Source of the DNA: Gammaproteobacteria bacterium
Lineage (GTDB): Bacteria; Pseudomonadota; Gammaproteobacteria; Pseudomonadales; Azotimanducaceae_A
Direction: 5' to 3'
Assembly: GCA_012960755.1 (NCBI GenBank)
Contig: DUAT01000041.1
Location: 278,784-342,783, forward strand
DNA: 64,000 nucleotides
Below, in pieces: positions 44,035 to 54,186 of this stretch. Position numbers and translations under genes: made by a program. The notes below the pieces were generated by a model. It ran no database searches and was not told the origin of the DNA. It saw only the letters and a program-made list of their open reading frames with translations. Positions within the stretch are counted from its first letter, which is position 1; the number at the start of each line of letters is the position of its first letter.

Positions 44035-45533
44035 TGAAAATGCTGAGTAAACTACTGCCAGAACTGGATTTGAAAACCGATATTCCCGTCACGGGAGTAA
44101 CAGACGATAGCCGTAAGGTGCGTCAGGGCGATTTATTTCTTGCGGTGGCAGGCTCGGAATCAGATGGGAGGAAGTTCATTTCCGAAGTGGCGGATAAGTC
44201 CGCAGCCGCCATCCTATGCGATCCACCTTACGAAAAAGAAGATGTCAGGGGCGTTCCGATCTTCCCAGTCGAGAATTTGGCCTTTTTAAGAGGAGAAATT
44301 GCAAAGGAATTTTACGATGACCCTTCGGCGTCGATGACCATTGTTGCGGTGACGGGAACAAATGGCAAGACGTCATGCAGTCAGTTTATCGCCTCAGCCA
44401 TGAGTGAATTAGGCAGGGCCTGTGGCGTTATCGGGACAATGGGTTCGGGCTTCGGCGCGACGTTACAGAATCCGGGGCTCACCACCCCGGATGCCATCAC
44501 GCTACAGAAAATAATGGCAGAATTGCGCGCGCAAAATGCAGAAGCCGTCAGTCTCGAAGCCTCATCCCACGGTCTGGATCAGGGTCGCCTGAATGGCTTG
44601 CAGGTTAATGTCGGTGTTTTCACAAACCTCACCCGGGATCACCTGGACTACCACCAGACTCTGGAAGCTTATCGGCAAGCCAAGCAAAAACTCTTTCAAT
44701 GGCCCGGTCTTGATGCCGCTGTCATCAATCTGGATGACGATTTTGGCCAACAGCTTGGTTTGGCAGTAAGCCTGGGCGTTGAAATATTGACTTACAGTTT
44801 GAGTATTTCCAGTGCCAGTCTTTGGTGTCGATCCCTTGAATTTAGCCTGCGGGGGTTCAAGGCTGCCGTCGCAACACCCTGGGGCGATGTTCATATTGAT
44901 AGCCCCTTGCTGGGTGATTTCAATGTCTCCAATTTATTGGCGGTAGTGGCCGTATTGGGCCAGCAGGGGTTCGAGGTGGAGCGGATCTCAAATTGTGTCT
45001 CTTTACTGGGAAATATCAAAGGTCGGATGGATGTCATTTATCGTGAAGGTGCAGCGACGGTAGTCGTTGACTATGCCCACACGCCAGATGCCCTTGAAAA
45101 GGCCTTAAAGGCAGTCCGTCTGCACACCCGCTCAGGAACACACCAGCAAGAGAAGTCTGAAATCTGGTGCGTTATGGGGTGCGGTGGAAACAGGGATAAG
45201 GGAAAGCGGCCGTTAATGGGGGAAATCGCTGCCCGGCTGGCTGATCACATAGTAATAACGGATGACAATCCCAGGGATGAAGATTCGCTACTGATTATTA
45301 ACGACATTATGCAGGGGATTCATGCAGCGGCTCATGTGGTAGTGCAGTCGGATAGAAAGAAGGCGATTGCTTACTCACTGCAGCATGCGCAACCTGACGA
45401 TGTTGTATTGATTGCTGGGAAAGGCCATGAGGAATACCAGGAAATCTCTGGTAACCGGGTGGCTTTCAGCGATTACGAAGAAGTTGCAAGGCACACTCAA
45501 TCGGCTAAAGACCGTGACAACGAGAAAACTTAA
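44034..45533 (+). CDS. murE: UDP-MurNAc-tripeptide synthetase MurE
   Basis: MurE adds the third residue to UDP-MurNAc-L-Ala-D-Glu. The 499 residues contain the Mur N-domain (VTGVTDDSRKVRQGDLFLAV), the P-loop VTGTNGKTSCSQFIASA, and the C-terminal meso-DAP-recognition motif DNPR (ITDDNPRDED), so the substrate is meso-diaminopimelate. Start GTG 44034 or ATG 44040. It is followed directly by murD, whose start lies inside its 3' end; murF and mraY are missing from this position. Confidence 0.96.
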   Translation: MKMLSKLLPELDLKTDIPVTGVTDDSRKVRQGDLFLAVAGSESDGRKFISEVADKSAAAILCDPPYEKEDVRGVPIFPVENLAFLRGEIAKEFYDDPSASMTIVAVTGTNGKTSCSQFIASAMSELGRACGVIGTMGSGFGATLQNPGLTTPDAITLQKIMAELRAQNAEAVSLEASSHGLDQGRLNGLQVNVGVFTNLTRDHLDYHQTLEAYRQAKQKLFQWPGLDAAVINLDDDFGQQLGLAVSLGVEILTYSLSISSASLWCRSLEFSLRGFKAAVATPWGDVHIDSPLLGDFNVSNLLAVVAVLGQQGFEVERISNCVSLLGNIKGRMDVIYREGAATVVVDYAHTPDALEKALKAVRLHTRSGTHQQEKSEIWCVMGCGGNRDKGKRPLMGEIAARLADHIVITDDNPRDEDSLLIINDIMQGIHAAAHVVVQSDRKKAIAYSLQHAQPDDVVLIAGKGHEEYQEISGNRVAFSDYEEVARHTQSAKDRDNEKT

Positions 45534-46848
45534 AGTGATTGTAGGACTGGGTAAAACTGGCTTTTCCTGCGCTCGATACCTTACAGGTGAGGGTATTGCG
45601 TTCTCCGTGATGGATGACGCCAATCAGCCGCCGTACCTTGCGCAATTACGCGAAGAAATGCCGGATGTTAGTTATTCAACCCTGGACAGCGGGAAATTAA
45701 TGCAGGCAGAAGAGATAATTATCAGCCCCGGGGTGCCTCTCCAGACTGAAAAAATCCAACGGGCTATTGTGCAGGGCGTACCCGTCACGGGTGATATTGC
45801 CATGTTTGCGGCAATCACCGACAAGCCGGTGATTGCTATTACCGGGTCAAATGGAAAAAGTACGGTCACCCGAATGTTTGCTGACATGGCCTTGGCAGCG
45901 GGGCTGGATACCGGTGTCGGTGGAAATATCGGAACCCCTTGCCTGGATATTATCAGGCAAAACCATGAGGCATTCGTACTGGAGGTGTCGAGTTACCAGC
46001 TTGAAGTGGTTGGACAACTCAATGCCAGGGTGGCCGTTGTGCTTAACCTGTCGCCGGACCACCTTGACCGTTATGACAATGAACGACATTATTATAATGT
46101 TAAATCGAAAATCTACTCCGGTTGTGAAGTGGCAGTGGTTAATCGTGAAACCAACTTCAATTTTGGAATACCGGCTTCAGTCAGGAAAGTGACCTTTGGT
46201 ACTGGCGAACCGTCCGGCAAAGAGAGTTTTGGTATCCGGATAGTCGATGGAGATGCCTGTATATGTTTTGAAGCGCGACGGCTGGTTAATACCAATAGGC
46301 TTCGAATCAAGGGGAAACATAACTGGCAGAATGCACTGGCGGCATTGGCAATAGGCTACTCCATCGGGCTTGAGTTTGAACCGATGATTGCCGCGCTCGT
46401 TCAATACAAGGGACTACCCCATCGCTGTGAGTGGTTGGGCAGTTTTGCCGGGGTAGATATCTTCAATGACTCCAAATCCACCAACCCCGGTTCAACCCAG
46501 GCGGCTGTGGCCGGTCTTTCATCCGGCAGCAGAAATCTGTTGCTCATTCTCGGTGGAGATGGAAAAGGAGCAGACTTCTCGGCGCTACAAGGTCTTGTGT
46601 CAACGGAAACACGCCGATGCTTCGTTTATGGCAAGGATCGGGAAGAAATTGCCCGTGCCGTTAGTGATGGGGATGATGATGTTGTTGTCGAGACTGACCT
46701 TACGGATGTAGTCAGGAAGTTAAAGTCCGCTGTTCGACCCGGAGACCTGGTGTTGTTTTCACCGGCGTGCGCCAGCCTGGACCAGTTTCGAAACTACGAA
46801 CACCGGGGTGAGGAGTTTAAACGGTTGATTGAGGAGGGGTTCGCATGA
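45514..46848 (+). CDS. murD: UDP-MurNAc-L-alanine--D-glutamate ligase MurD
   Basis: MurD adds D-glutamate to UDP-MurNAc-L-Ala. I chose GTG 45514, giving VTTRKLKVIVGLGKTGFSCA and 444 residues, the family length; the frame is open to 45412, but that would place over 100 bp inside murE. Motifs: P-loop AITGSNGKSTVTRMFADMA, the NLSPDHLDRYD region and the C-terminal SPACASLDQFRNYEHRGEEF. It overlaps murE by 20 bp and ftsW by 4 bp. Confidence 0.95.
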   Translation: MTTRKLKVIVGLGKTGFSCARYLTGEGIAFSVMDDANQPPYLAQLREEMPDVSYSTLDSGKLMQAEEIIISPGVPLQTEKIQRAIVQGVPVTGDIAMFAAITDKPVIAITGSNGKSTVTRMFADMALAAGLDTGVGGNIGTPCLDIIRQNHEAFVLEVSSYQLEVVGQLNARVAVVLNLSPDHLDRYDNERHYYNVKSKIYSGCEVAVVNRETNFNFGIPASVRKVTFGTGEPSGKESFGIRIVDGDACICFEARRLVNTNRLRIKGKHNWQNALAALAIGYSIGLEFEPMIAALVQYKGLPHRCEWLGSFAGVDIFNDSKSTNPGSTQAAVAGLSSGSRNLLLILGGDGKGADFSALQGLVSTETRRCFVYGKDREEIARAVSDGDDDVVVETDLTDVVRKLKSAVRPGDLVLFSPACASLDQFRNYEHRGEEFKRLIEEGFA

Positions 46849-47996
46849 GCATGGCGTTGAAGCCCCAGTTAGTCGATGTCAATAAGTGTCCCTTTGATAT
46901 TACCGTGGCCGGGATCACGTTATTACTATTGTTAGTTGGCATTGTGATGGTGGGCTCGGCTTCCATGGAGGTGTCGGCGCGGGTCTACGGTGATCCACTT
47001 CATTTATTCATCAGACATTCAATCTATGTGTTGGTCAGCCTGAGTATAGCGTTAGTCGCCCTGATGGTTCCTATTCGTTCCTGGCAACAAATTGACTGGG
47101 TACTCCTGTTGTTGAGTTTTGCATTGTTGATTGCGGTGTTGGTCCCGGGTATCGGGCACGCGGTGAATGGCAGTACACGATGGATTTCACTAGGTTTCTT
47201 TACGGTTCAGGGTTCTGAATTTGTAAAAGTGTTTTCCATTATCTATGTCTCGGGGTACCTGGTACGTCGTCGGGCAGACATGCATGATTCCATATCTGGC
47301 TTTTTCAAGCCGCTTGCGCTGGTGACGCTACTGGTACTGTTGTTATTGGAACAGCCGGACTTCGGCGCATCGGTCGTCATCATGGCTTCAGTGATGGGTG
47401 TTATTTTTCTGGCTGGGGTTCCGTTTCGGCATTTTCTGCCCATTATTACCCTGTTCGTGATCGCAACAACCGTTGTCGCTCGCTGGCAACCTTACCGCCT
47501 GGACCGGTTCGATAGTTTTCTCGATCCATGGAAACATCAGTTTGATGGTGGCTACCAGATTACCCAAGCACTGATTGCATTTGGCCGGGGCGAGTGGTTT
47601 GGATTGGGCTTGGGCAACAGTATTCAGAAGCTCTTCTTTTTGCCTGAAGCACATACGGATTTTCTGTTCTCGATACTTGCAGAAGAACTCGGAATCCTGG
47701 GCGCGTCCATCATCATCCTGGCATTCGCCATCCTGGTAGTACGAGGACTGCTGATTGGGAAACTCGCCCAGCAGCAAGGCAATGATTTCCATGCATATCT
47801 GGCATATGGCATCACATTGTTGTTGGGAATCCAGGCAGTAATCAATATTGGTGTGAATATTAATCTGCTGCCCACCAAAGGGTTAACGTTGCCGTTCATG
47901 AGTTATGGAGGTAACAGTCTGATCGTTAGTTGCGTATTGATCGCCCTGTTGCTGCGAGTGGAATTCGAGTGTAGGGGAGGCAAGCCAGATGACTAG
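46845..47996 (+). CDS. ftsW: Septal peptidoglycan polymerase FtsW
   Basis: FtsW is the SEDS glycosyltransferase that polymerises septal glycan with FtsI. The 383 residues form about ten transmembrane helices. SEDS signatures are visible: [22 protein letters not shown], then [11 protein letters not shown], the long periplasmic loop with [20 protein letters not shown] [17 protein letters not shown], and [18 protein letters not shown] near the C-terminus. It overlaps murD by 4 bp and murC by 8 bp; murG is missing between ftsW and murC. Confidence 0.96.
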   Translation: MSMALKPQLVDVNKCPFDITVAGITLLLLLVGIVMVGSASMEVSARVYGDPLHLFIRHSIYVLVSLSIALVALMVPIRSWQQIDWVLLLLSFALLIAVLVPGIGHAVNGSTRWISLGFFTVQGSEFVKVFSIIYVSGYLVRRRADMHDSISGFFKPLALVTLLVLLLLEQPDFGASVVIMASVMGVIFLAGVPFRHFLPIITLFVIATTVVARWQPYRLDRFDSFLDPWKHQFDGGYQITQALIAFGRGEWFGLGLGNSIQKLFFLPEAHTDFLFSILAEELGILGASIIILAFAILVVRGLLIGKLAQQQGNDFHAYLAYGITLLLGIQAVINIGVNINLLPTKGLTLPFMSYGGNSLIVSCVLIALLLRVEFECRGGKPDD

Positions 47997-49431
47997 CCAA
48001 TTTGCCCGATTGACATTAGAAGTGCCGGAAATGCGCCGGATCAAAAATATACACTTCGTCGGTATAGGTGGCGCCGGTATGTGTGGTATCGCCGAGGTGC
48101 TGTTGATTCAGGGTTATGAAATTTCAGGATCTGACAAGCAAGGTTCGAAAAATACCCAGAGGTTGCAGGATCTTGGTGCCACCATCCATATTGGTCACGC
48201 GGGCAATAATGTTAAGTCCGCCGACGTGGTCGTCGTATCAACGGCAATTGACACCTCAAACCCTGAAGTCAGCTACGCCAGGGAAAACCGAATCCCGATA
48301 GTTCCACGGGCGGAAATGCTGGGCGAACTGATGCGCTACCGGCACGGCATTGCAGTGGCAGGTACTCACGGTAAGACGACCACGACGAGTCTAATTGCCT
48401 CGATCCTGGGTGTGGCGGGATTAGACCCGACCTTTATTATTGGTGGCCTGCTAAAGAGTACAGAGTCTAATGGCAAACTCGGCGCCAGCCGCTTTCTGGT
48501 GGCAGAAGCAGATGAGAGTGATGCCTCGTTTCTGCATCTCCAGCCGATGGTTGCGGTATTAACCAATGTTGACAAAGATCACCTGAGTTTTTACGAGGGT
48601 AGCTTTGAAAAGCTGAAAACCGCCTTCCTGGAATTTATTCACAACCTCCCCTTTTATGGATTGTTGGTCGCCTGCCTGGATGACCCGGTTGTTAAATCGA
48701 TTTTACCCTCGGTTCAAAGACCGGTAATCACTTATGGTTTTGACAGGGATGCTGACATCTACACTGAAAACATCGAACAGATAGAAGGTAAGTCAGTTTT
48801 TACAGTGTATCGAGGTGGCGAAGATAATTTGAAGGTGACCTTGTCTATGCCGGGTAAACACAACGTACTTAATGCACTCGCGGCGATTGCCATAGCGACG
48901 GATGAAGGTGTCGCAGATGAGGACATCATCAAAGGTCTGCAAGGCTTTCAGGGTGTTGGACGTCGGTTCGAAATTCACGGCAAGTTCGAACACGATGATG
49001 GGAATTACCTGTTGGTGGATGACTATGGTCACCACCCCAGTGAGGTCAAGGCAACCATTCAGGCGGTCAGGGAGGGGTGGCCTGGGAGGCGACTCATCAT
49101 GATTTATCAACCCCACCGGTACAGTCGGACGCTAGAGTTGTTCGATCAGTTTGTCGATGTCTTATCCAGCGTCGACTGTTTGATTCTACTGGATGTCTAC
49201 GCTGCCGGTGAAGACCCGATCGTCGGTGCTACCGGTGAAGATCTGTACAAATCGATCAACCGGGCAAGCAATATGGTTATCGAGTTTGCTGACGATATCG
49301 AATCCGTGCCGGACATTATTGACAATATGGTGTCGGCAAATGATTTCGTTCTCACCCAGGGAGCCGGTGAGACAGGTAAACTTGCGCAAATGCTGCGTCA
49401 GCACTGGCGATCAAAGGTGGTGGCACTATGA
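47989..49431 (+). CDS. murC: UDP-N-acetylmuramate--L-alanine ligase MurC
   Basis: MurC starts the peptide stem by adding L-alanine to UDP-MurNAc. The 480 residues have the Rossmann-like [17 protein letters not shown], the P-loop [17 protein letters not shown], and C-terminal [15 protein letters not shown] and [12 protein letters not shown] motifs. Overlaps ftsW by 8 bp and ftsQ by 4 bp, leaving no room for the usual ddl or murB. Confidence 0.97.
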   Translation: MTSQFARLTLEVPEMRRIKNIHFVGIGGAGMCGIAEVLLIQGYEISGSDKQGSKNTQRLQDLGATIHIGHAGNNVKSADVVVVSTAIDTSNPEVSYARENRIPIVPRAEMLGELMRYRHGIAVAGTHGKTTTTSLIASILGVAGLDPTFIIGGLLKSTESNGKLGASRFLVAEADESDASFLHLQPMVAVLTNVDKDHLSFYEGSFEKLKTAFLEFIHNLPFYGLLVACLDDPVVKSILPSVQRPVITYGFDRDADIYTENIEQIEGKSVFTVYRGGEDNLKVTLSMPGKHNVLNALAAIAIATDEGVADEDIIKGLQGFQGVGRRFEIHGKFEHDDGNYLLVDDYGHHPSEVKATIQAVREGWPGRRLIMIYQPHRYSRTLELFDQFVDVLSSVDCLILLDVYAAGEDPIVGATGEDLYKSINRASNMVIEFADDIESVPDIIDNMVSANDFVLTQGAGETGKLAQMLRQHWRSKVVAL

Positions 49432-50168
49432 AATTCATCAAACTGTTCGCGGTTATCGCTTGTTTCTTTTCATTGATTGCCGTCATTGACGTTGTTAACA
49501 ACCAGGTCCTGGATGTGAATTACGTTTCAGTGGGTGGCAGCATCAACGACGGACAGCGCCGGGATGTCTATCGGCAGCTGGCGTCGACGCAACTGGTCAA
49601 TCCGTCCATTGCTGGCTTAAGGCAGGAGGTTGAGACAATTTCCTGGGTTTCCCGGGCTGTGGTTGAACGTAAATGGCCGGATAGTGTATTCATCTCGGTC
49701 GTTCCGCAAAAGGCAATTGCGCTGTGGAATGACGACGCGTTCATCAATGACGCGGGTCAAGTCTTCTTCTCCGGTTTTGAGCTGTCGTCTTACCAACGCG
49801 GTCGTCATCTCGCCCAATTGTATGGTCCGCCAGGCAGTGAGAGAAAGGTCATGCAGCAGTACCAGCAACTGAACAATGCATTGTTGAAAACAGGCAGTTT
49901 TATCGAGGTGTTAACCCTGGATGAACGAGGCGCCTGGAGTTTCACCAATGATACGGGAATCGAAGTGATGCTCGGTAAAGAAGAGCTTATGGAAAGGATC
50001 CAGAGATTGTTGATTGTTTCTGAAAATATTGACCTGACAGAAAGACAACATCAGATTCGAAAGATCGATACCCGTTATTCAAACGGGGTAGCGGTTAGCT
50101 GGAAAAAGTCCATGGAAGGAATCGACTTGGCAAAAACCTTTAAATCGCAGAGAGAGCTAAAACTATGA
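49428..50168 (+). CDS. ftsQ: Cell division protein FtsQ
   Basis: FtsQ links early and late divisome proteins through its periplasmic domains. The 246 residues have a short cytoplasmic tail with a signal-anchor helix (about 5-25), a POTRA domain (about 30-100, containing [20 protein letters not shown]) and the FtsQ beta domain ending with a region that binds FtsL/FtsB. Start ATG 49428 overlaps the murC TGA. The cytoplasmic tail is shorter than in E. coli. Confidence 0.93.
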   Translation: MKFIKLFAVIACFFSLIAVIDVVNNQVLDVNYVSVGGSINDGQRRDVYRQLASTQLVNPSIAGLRQEVETISWVSRAVVERKWPDSVFISVVPQKAIALWNDDAFINDAGQVFFSGFELSSYQRGRHLAQLYGPPGSERKVMQQYQQLNNALLKTGSFIEVLTLDERGAWSFTNDTGIEVMLGKEELMERIQRLLIVSENIDLTERQHQIRKIDTRYSNGVAVSWKKSMEGIDLAKTFKSQRELKL

Positions 50169-51397
50169 CTGGTTCAACGAGTAGTCAAATGATTGTGGGA
50201 TTGGATATTGGTACCTCCAAAGTCGTTAGCATTGTTGGAGAAGTCTCCCCGGAAGGTGGGGTGGAGATTGTTGGCATCGGCAGTCATCAATCGAGGGGGT
50301 TGAAGAAAGGGGTCGTCGTCAATATCGAATCGACGGTTCAGTCAATTCAACGGGCTGTCGAAGAGGCGGAGCTGATGGCAGGGTGTCAGATTCACTCGGT
50401 CTATGCGGGTATTGCCGGGAATCATATTCGAAGCCTCAATTCGCACGGTATCGTGGCAATTCGCGACAGGGAAGTATTCCGGCCGGATATTGACCGGGTA
50501 ATCGATGCGGCACAGGCCGTCGCCATACCCGCCGATCAGAAGATTCTTCATATCCTGCCCCAGGAATACGTTATCGATGCACAAGAAGGTGTCAAAGAGC
50601 CGCTGGGGATGTCCGGAGTCAGGCTCGAAGCCAAAGTACACCTTGTTACCTGTGCCGTTAACGCTGCCCAGAATATCGAAAAATGCATCCGCAGATGTGG
50701 ATTGGATGTCGAGGACATCATTCTTGAACAACTGGCCTCCGGCTATGCGGTTCTGACTGAAGATGAGAAAGAACTCGGGGTTTGTCTGGTTGACATCGGC
50801 GGCGGTACTTCGGACATCGCCGTATTCACCGAAGGCGCGATACGACATACGGCGGTTATTCCCATCGCCGGAGACCAGGTGACAAACGATATTGCCATGG
50901 CATTGAGAACACCAACACCAAATGCAGAAGAAATCAAGATCAAGTATGCCTGTGCCCTGGCGAACATGGCGGGGGAAAACGAAACGATCAAGGTGCCCAG
51001 TGTGGGTGATCGTGAGGATCGGGATCTATCGAGACAGGCCCTGGCTGAAGTCGTGGAACCGAGGTACGACGAGTTGTTCACATTGATCCTGGCAGAGCTG
51101 CGCCGGAGCGGATTCGAAGATTTGATCGCAGCGGGTATTGTGCTGACGGGAGGCACTTCCAAGATGGAAGGTGTGGTCGAGCTGGCGGAAGAAATATTCA
51201 ATATGCCGGTAAGCATTGGTAACCCGCAAGGGGTGACGGGCCTGACGGATATTGTTCGTAACCCGATTTATTCGACCGCAGTTGGTTTACTTCTCTACGG
51301 GGCAAAACAACAGCATGAGGGAGTGGCCATGCCACCACCCGCCATGATGACCGGTATGGTTGGCAAGGTAAAAAACTGGTTCCTGGGAAATTATTAA
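50165..51397 (+). CDS. ftsA: Cell division protein FtsA
   Basis: FtsA is the actin-like protein that tethers FtsZ to the membrane and recruits later division proteins. The 410 residues show the phosphate-1 motif (IVGLDIGTSKVVSIVGEV), phosphate-2 motif (CLVDIGGGTSDIAVF), an adenosine motif (GIVLTGGTSKMEGV) and a C-terminal amphipathic helix (VGKVKNWFLGNY). Overlaps ftsQ by 4 bp; ftsZ follows after a 29-bp gap with a strong SD. Confidence 0.97.
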   Translation: MTGSTSSQMIVGLDIGTSKVVSIVGEVSPEGGVEIVGIGSHQSRGLKKGVVVNIESTVQSIQRAVEEAELMAGCQIHSVYAGIAGNHIRSLNSHGIVAIRDREVFRPDIDRVIDAAQAVAIPADQKILHILPQEYVIDAQEGVKEPLGMSGVRLEAKVHLVTCAVNAAQNIEKCIRRCGLDVEDIILEQLASGYAVLTEDEKELGVCLVDIGGGTSDIAVFTEGAIRHTAVIPIAGDQVTNDIAMALRTPTPNAEEIKIKYACALANMAGENETIKVPSVGDREDRDLSRQALAEVVEPRYDELFTLILAELRRSGFEDLIAAGIVLTGGTSKMEGVVELAEEIFNMPVSIGNPQGVTGLTDIVRNPIYSTAVGLLLYGAKQQHEGVAMPPPAMMTGMVGKVKNWFLGNY

Positions 51398-51426
51398 AAA
51401 ATCGATCAAACCTGAGGAGGTTGATT

Positions 51427-52578
51427 ATGTTTGAATTAGTTGAAAGCGCACCACAACATGCGGTCATCAAGGTGGTTGGTGTTGGAGGAGGCGGTGGTAA
51501 CGCTGTGGAGCATATGGTGATCCAGAACATTGAAGGGGTCGATTTCATTTGCGCTAATACGGATGCCCAGGCTTTACATAGCTTATCTGCCAAAACTTTG
51601 CTGCAATTGGGCAAGACCATTACCAAGGGACTGGGCGCTGGTGCCAATCCAGTCATGGGAAAGGAAGCAGCGCTCGAGGACAGGGATCGCATTGCCGAAG
51701 CCCTCACGGGTGCTGACATGATCTTTATCACTGCCGGAATGGGTGGTGGTACCGGGACGGGGGCTGCGCCTATAGTTGCCGAAATTGCCAGGGGTCTGGG
51801 AATACTCACTGTCGCCGTGGTGACCAAACCCTTCGTATTCGAAGGTAAAAAACGCATGACTCTGGCAGAAGAGGGGATCAGGGAATTGTCCCAACACGTC
51901 GATTCCCTGATTACGATTCCGAATGAGAAGCTGCTGACAATCATGGATGAGGACAGACCGTTGCTGGAAGCCTTTGGAACCGTCGACGATGTGCTGTCCG
52001 GCGCTGTCCAGGGGATAGCTGATCTGATTATCCGCCCGGGGATGATCAACGTGGATTTCGCGGATGTAAAAACCGTGATGTCCGAAATGGGGCTGGCAAT
52101 GATGGGCTCCGGTAGCGCCACGGGTGAAAACCGTGCGCGCCAGGCCGCAGAAGCAGCCATTAGAAGTCCGTTGCTTGATGATATCGATTTTAACGGAGCG
52201 CGGGGTATTCTCGTTAATATTGCTGCTGGTCTGGACATATCCCTGGGGGAGTTTTCTGCCGTTGGTGCCACCATTGAGGAATTTGCGTCGGAAAATGCCA
52301 CGATAGTTGTTGGTACGGTGATAGATTCCGGCATGGAAGACGAGATACGTGTGACCGTAGTCGCCACGGGTCTCGGTAATCAGGAGCTTGAGAAGCCTCG
52401 AACTGTAGTTGACAACACGAAGCGAAAAATAGCAGGTGACGGTGCCCTGGATTATGGCGATTTCGACAAACCAACCGTCCTGAGAAATGCAGGTCGCGAG
52501 GCGGAAGGGGTAGACATTTCCACCAGGGATATGGATTTACTTGATATTCCTGCTTTTTTGAGGCGCCAGGCAGATTAG
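51427..52578 (+). CDS. ftsZ: Cell division GTPase FtsZ
   Basis: FtsZ polymerises into the Z ring. From ATG 51427, which has AGGAGG 6 bases upstream, the protein is 383 residues. The GTP-binding tubulin signature GGGTGTGAAPIVA, the KVVGVGGGGGNAVEHM loop and the T7 loop NVDFADVKTVM are present. The C-terminal peptide LDIPAFLRRQAD binds FtsA and ZipA. The variable linker is short. It is the last gene of the ftsQAZ run; lpxC follows after 160 bp with its own probable promoter. Confidence 0.98.
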   Translation: MFELVESAPQHAVIKVVGVGGGGGNAVEHMVIQNIEGVDFICANTDAQALHSLSAKTLLQLGKTITKGLGAGANPVMGKEAALEDRDRIAEALTGADMIFITAGMGGGTGTGAAPIVAEIARGLGILTVAVVTKPFVFEGKKRMTLAEEGIRELSQHVDSLITIPNEKLLTIMDEDRPLLEAFGTVDDVLSGAVQGIADLIIRPGMINVDFADVKTVMSEMGLAMMGSGSATGENRARQAAEAAIRSPLLDDIDFNGARGILVNIAAGLDISLGEFSAVGATIEEFASENATIVVGTVIDSGMEDEIRVTVVATGLGNQELEKPRTVVDNTKRKIAGDGALDYGDFDKPTVLRNAGREAEGVDISTRDMDLLDIPAFLRRQAD

Positions 52579-52624
52579 ATGAGTTTTTAATGCAACTAAT
52601 TAGCAGCCTTGTTGTCTTAAGTAA

Positions 52625-52654
52625 TTGAGTTTTGCGGGTCGAGCCTGATACTAT
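52625..52654 (+). promoter_or_regulatory. Candidate sigma-70 promoter for lpxC
   Basis: TTGAGT (52625-52630) and TACTAT (52649-52654) with an 18-bp spacer, 86 bp before the lpxC ATG, in the gap after ftsZ. It fits the usual independent transcription of lpxC. Confidence 0.45.
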
Positions 52655-52739
52655 TCGCGCCGTTCATCTCTTCAACAAAGGGCTGTACCCGGATGTGATT
52701 GCACGACTGAAAAAGAAGAACTGAATAAAAAGAAGAATA

Positions 52740-53663
52740 ATGATTAATCAAAAAACGCTAAAGAATGTCATACGAGCTACTGGAATTGGCTTGCACACCG
52801 GCAAAAAGGTTTACCTCACCCTCAGACCCGCCCCCATTGACACCGGTATCGTGTTTATTCGAATGGACACTGAGCCCGTCGTCGAGATTCCCGCACTGAC
52901 GGAGTATGTGGGCGACACAACACTGGCGACCACAATTTCCCTCGATGGCCAGAGAATCTCAACAGTAGAGCATCTGATGGCGACATTTTCTGGTCTCGGT
53001 GTTGATAATGCCTATGTAGAGGTCAACGGTCCTGAAATGCCGATTATGGATGGGAGTGCTGCAACATTTGTATTCCTGATTCAGTCCGCGGGCGTAGAGG
53101 AGCAGAGTGCATTAAAAAAATTCATCAGAATTCTGGATAAAGTGAGTGTATCGGGTTCACCGGACCAGGGATGGCATGACCAGTCTGCAACAATACAACC
53201 GTTTGACGGGTTTAGAGTCAGTCATACCATCGTTTACGACCATCCTGTGATTAAGGAACAAAAAGCCTGCATTAACTTTTCAACAACTTCGTTCGTAAAA
53301 GAGGTCAGCCGGGCCCGGACGTTTGGGATGATTCAGGATTTCGAAAATCTACGCGAAAGGAACCTGGCGCAAGGGGGCAGCCTCGACAACGCAGTGGTGG
53401 TCGATGACTACAGGGTCCTGAACGATGATGGGTTGAGGCATACGGATGAGTTCGTCAGGCACAAAATACTGGATGTTATTGGCGATTTGTACATGCTGGG
53501 GCACAGCATTATTGGGGAGTTTGTTGGCTATAAGTCTGGTCATGCCGCTAATCATGCACTCCGACTGGAGTTGCTCGCGAATCCGCAGGCATGGGAAATT
53601 GTGACGTTTGAGGATCCGGATAAGGTTCCCAGCGCATACGCGTATCCGATTTTGGCCGATTAG
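52740..53663 (+). CDS. lpxC: UDP-3-O-acyl-N-acetylglucosamine deacetylase LpxC
   Basis: LpxC catalyses the committed step of lipid A synthesis and is a zinc hydrolase. The 307 residues contain the zinc and catalytic motifs [31 protein letters not shown] and [17 protein letters not shown], and the substrate motif [11 protein letters not shown]. Its place after ftsZ is the general gammaproteobacterial order. It converges on dciA with only 15 bp between stops. Confirms that the cell makes lipid A. Confidence 0.98.
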   Translation: MINQKTLKNVIRATGIGLHTGKKVYLTLRPAPIDTGIVFIRMDTEPVVEIPALTEYVGDTTLATTISLDGQRISTVEHLMATFSGLGVDNAYVEVNGPEMPIMDGSAATFVFLIQSAGVEEQSALKKFIRILDKVSVSGSPDQGWHDQSATIQPFDGFRVSHTIVYDHPVIKEQKACINFSTTSFVKEVSRARTFGMIQDFENLRERNLAQGGSLDNAVVVDDYRVLNDDGLRHTDEFVRHKILDVIGDLYMLGHSIIGEFVGYKSGHAANHALRLELLANPQAWEIVTFEDPDKVPSAYAYPILAD

Positions 53664-53678
53664 TACAGAGAAAAGTGT

Positions 53679-54140
53679 CTAATCCGACGAGGCAGTTTGG
53701 TCTGACAGCTTAATTAGCGCTTTGCGTAATGCATCATCTTCGATATATTTAGCAGCGTTGGCTATATATTTTGCATTCTCGGCAGAGAGAGCAAGTGCAG
53801 AACGGGTGGTTTGTGGCGCTTTGTGTAATTCTGGCTTGACAGAAACTTTAACGGTTTTGATGTGGAAAGGTTTTTTCAGGTGTTTAAGTGCAGCGATCAT
53901 GGCCCTTTGGCTATATTTGATACGAGTCGCCAAGGCGGCTGAATGTGTGATCAGGTGGAGTGATCCCTTGTTGTAAGAGGCCACCTGTACTGAGTCGTGT
54001 TCATTGCAATCGAGGACCTTGCGGACAACGGTTTCGATGGCCAGGAGTACCAGAGAGTGATTGAAAATAGCTTTGAGACTGCCTCGAGACTGCTGCAGCA
54101 GTTGGTCGGGGCTTTTTATGTAAGAGTGTATCTTAGGCAC
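53679..54140 (-). CDS. dciA: DciA-like DUF721 protein (replicative helicase loader)
   Basis: DUF721/DciA proteins load the DnaB helicase in bacteria that lack DnaC. The domain is seen in the first two thirds: SLVLLAIETVVRKVLDCNEHDSVQVASYNKGSLHLIT (in parts), then a lysine-rich helix and the C-terminal ALRKALIKLSDQTASSD. Start set at GTG 54140 (VPKIHSYIKSP, 153 residues) because longer starts up to 54200 would run into the divergent M23 gene; no SD supports either choice. The gene converges with lpxC, as in Pseudomonas PA4405. Confidence 0.75.
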   Translation of the reverse strand: MPKIHSYIKSPDQLLQQSRGSLKAIFNHSLVLLAIETVVRKVLDCNEHDSVQVASYNKGSLHLITHSAALATRIKYSQRAMIAALKHLKKPFHIKTVKVSVKPELHKAPQTTRSALALSAENAKYIANAAKYIEDDALRKALIKLSDQTASSD

Positions 54141-54186
54141 GTGTTTAGCATTACAAGAACAGACAAGGTTAATAATACCTGAAATT

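Noticed and set aside
45412..45513. Longer murD starting inside murE
   Set aside because: The extra 34 residues overlap murE by 122 bp and have no match to the MurD N-terminus, whereas GTG 45514 gives the expected sequence.
51198..52367. 389-codon minus-strand frame opposite ftsZ
   Set aside because: Its length is due to codon bias of ftsZ on the other strand; Ser/Pro/Thr-rich sequence without any domain.
52655..52725. Possible small coding remnant before lpxC (frame reading FNKGLYPDVIARLKKKN)
   Set aside because: No start codon or ribosome binding site and no recognisable family; probably leader sequence of lpxC.
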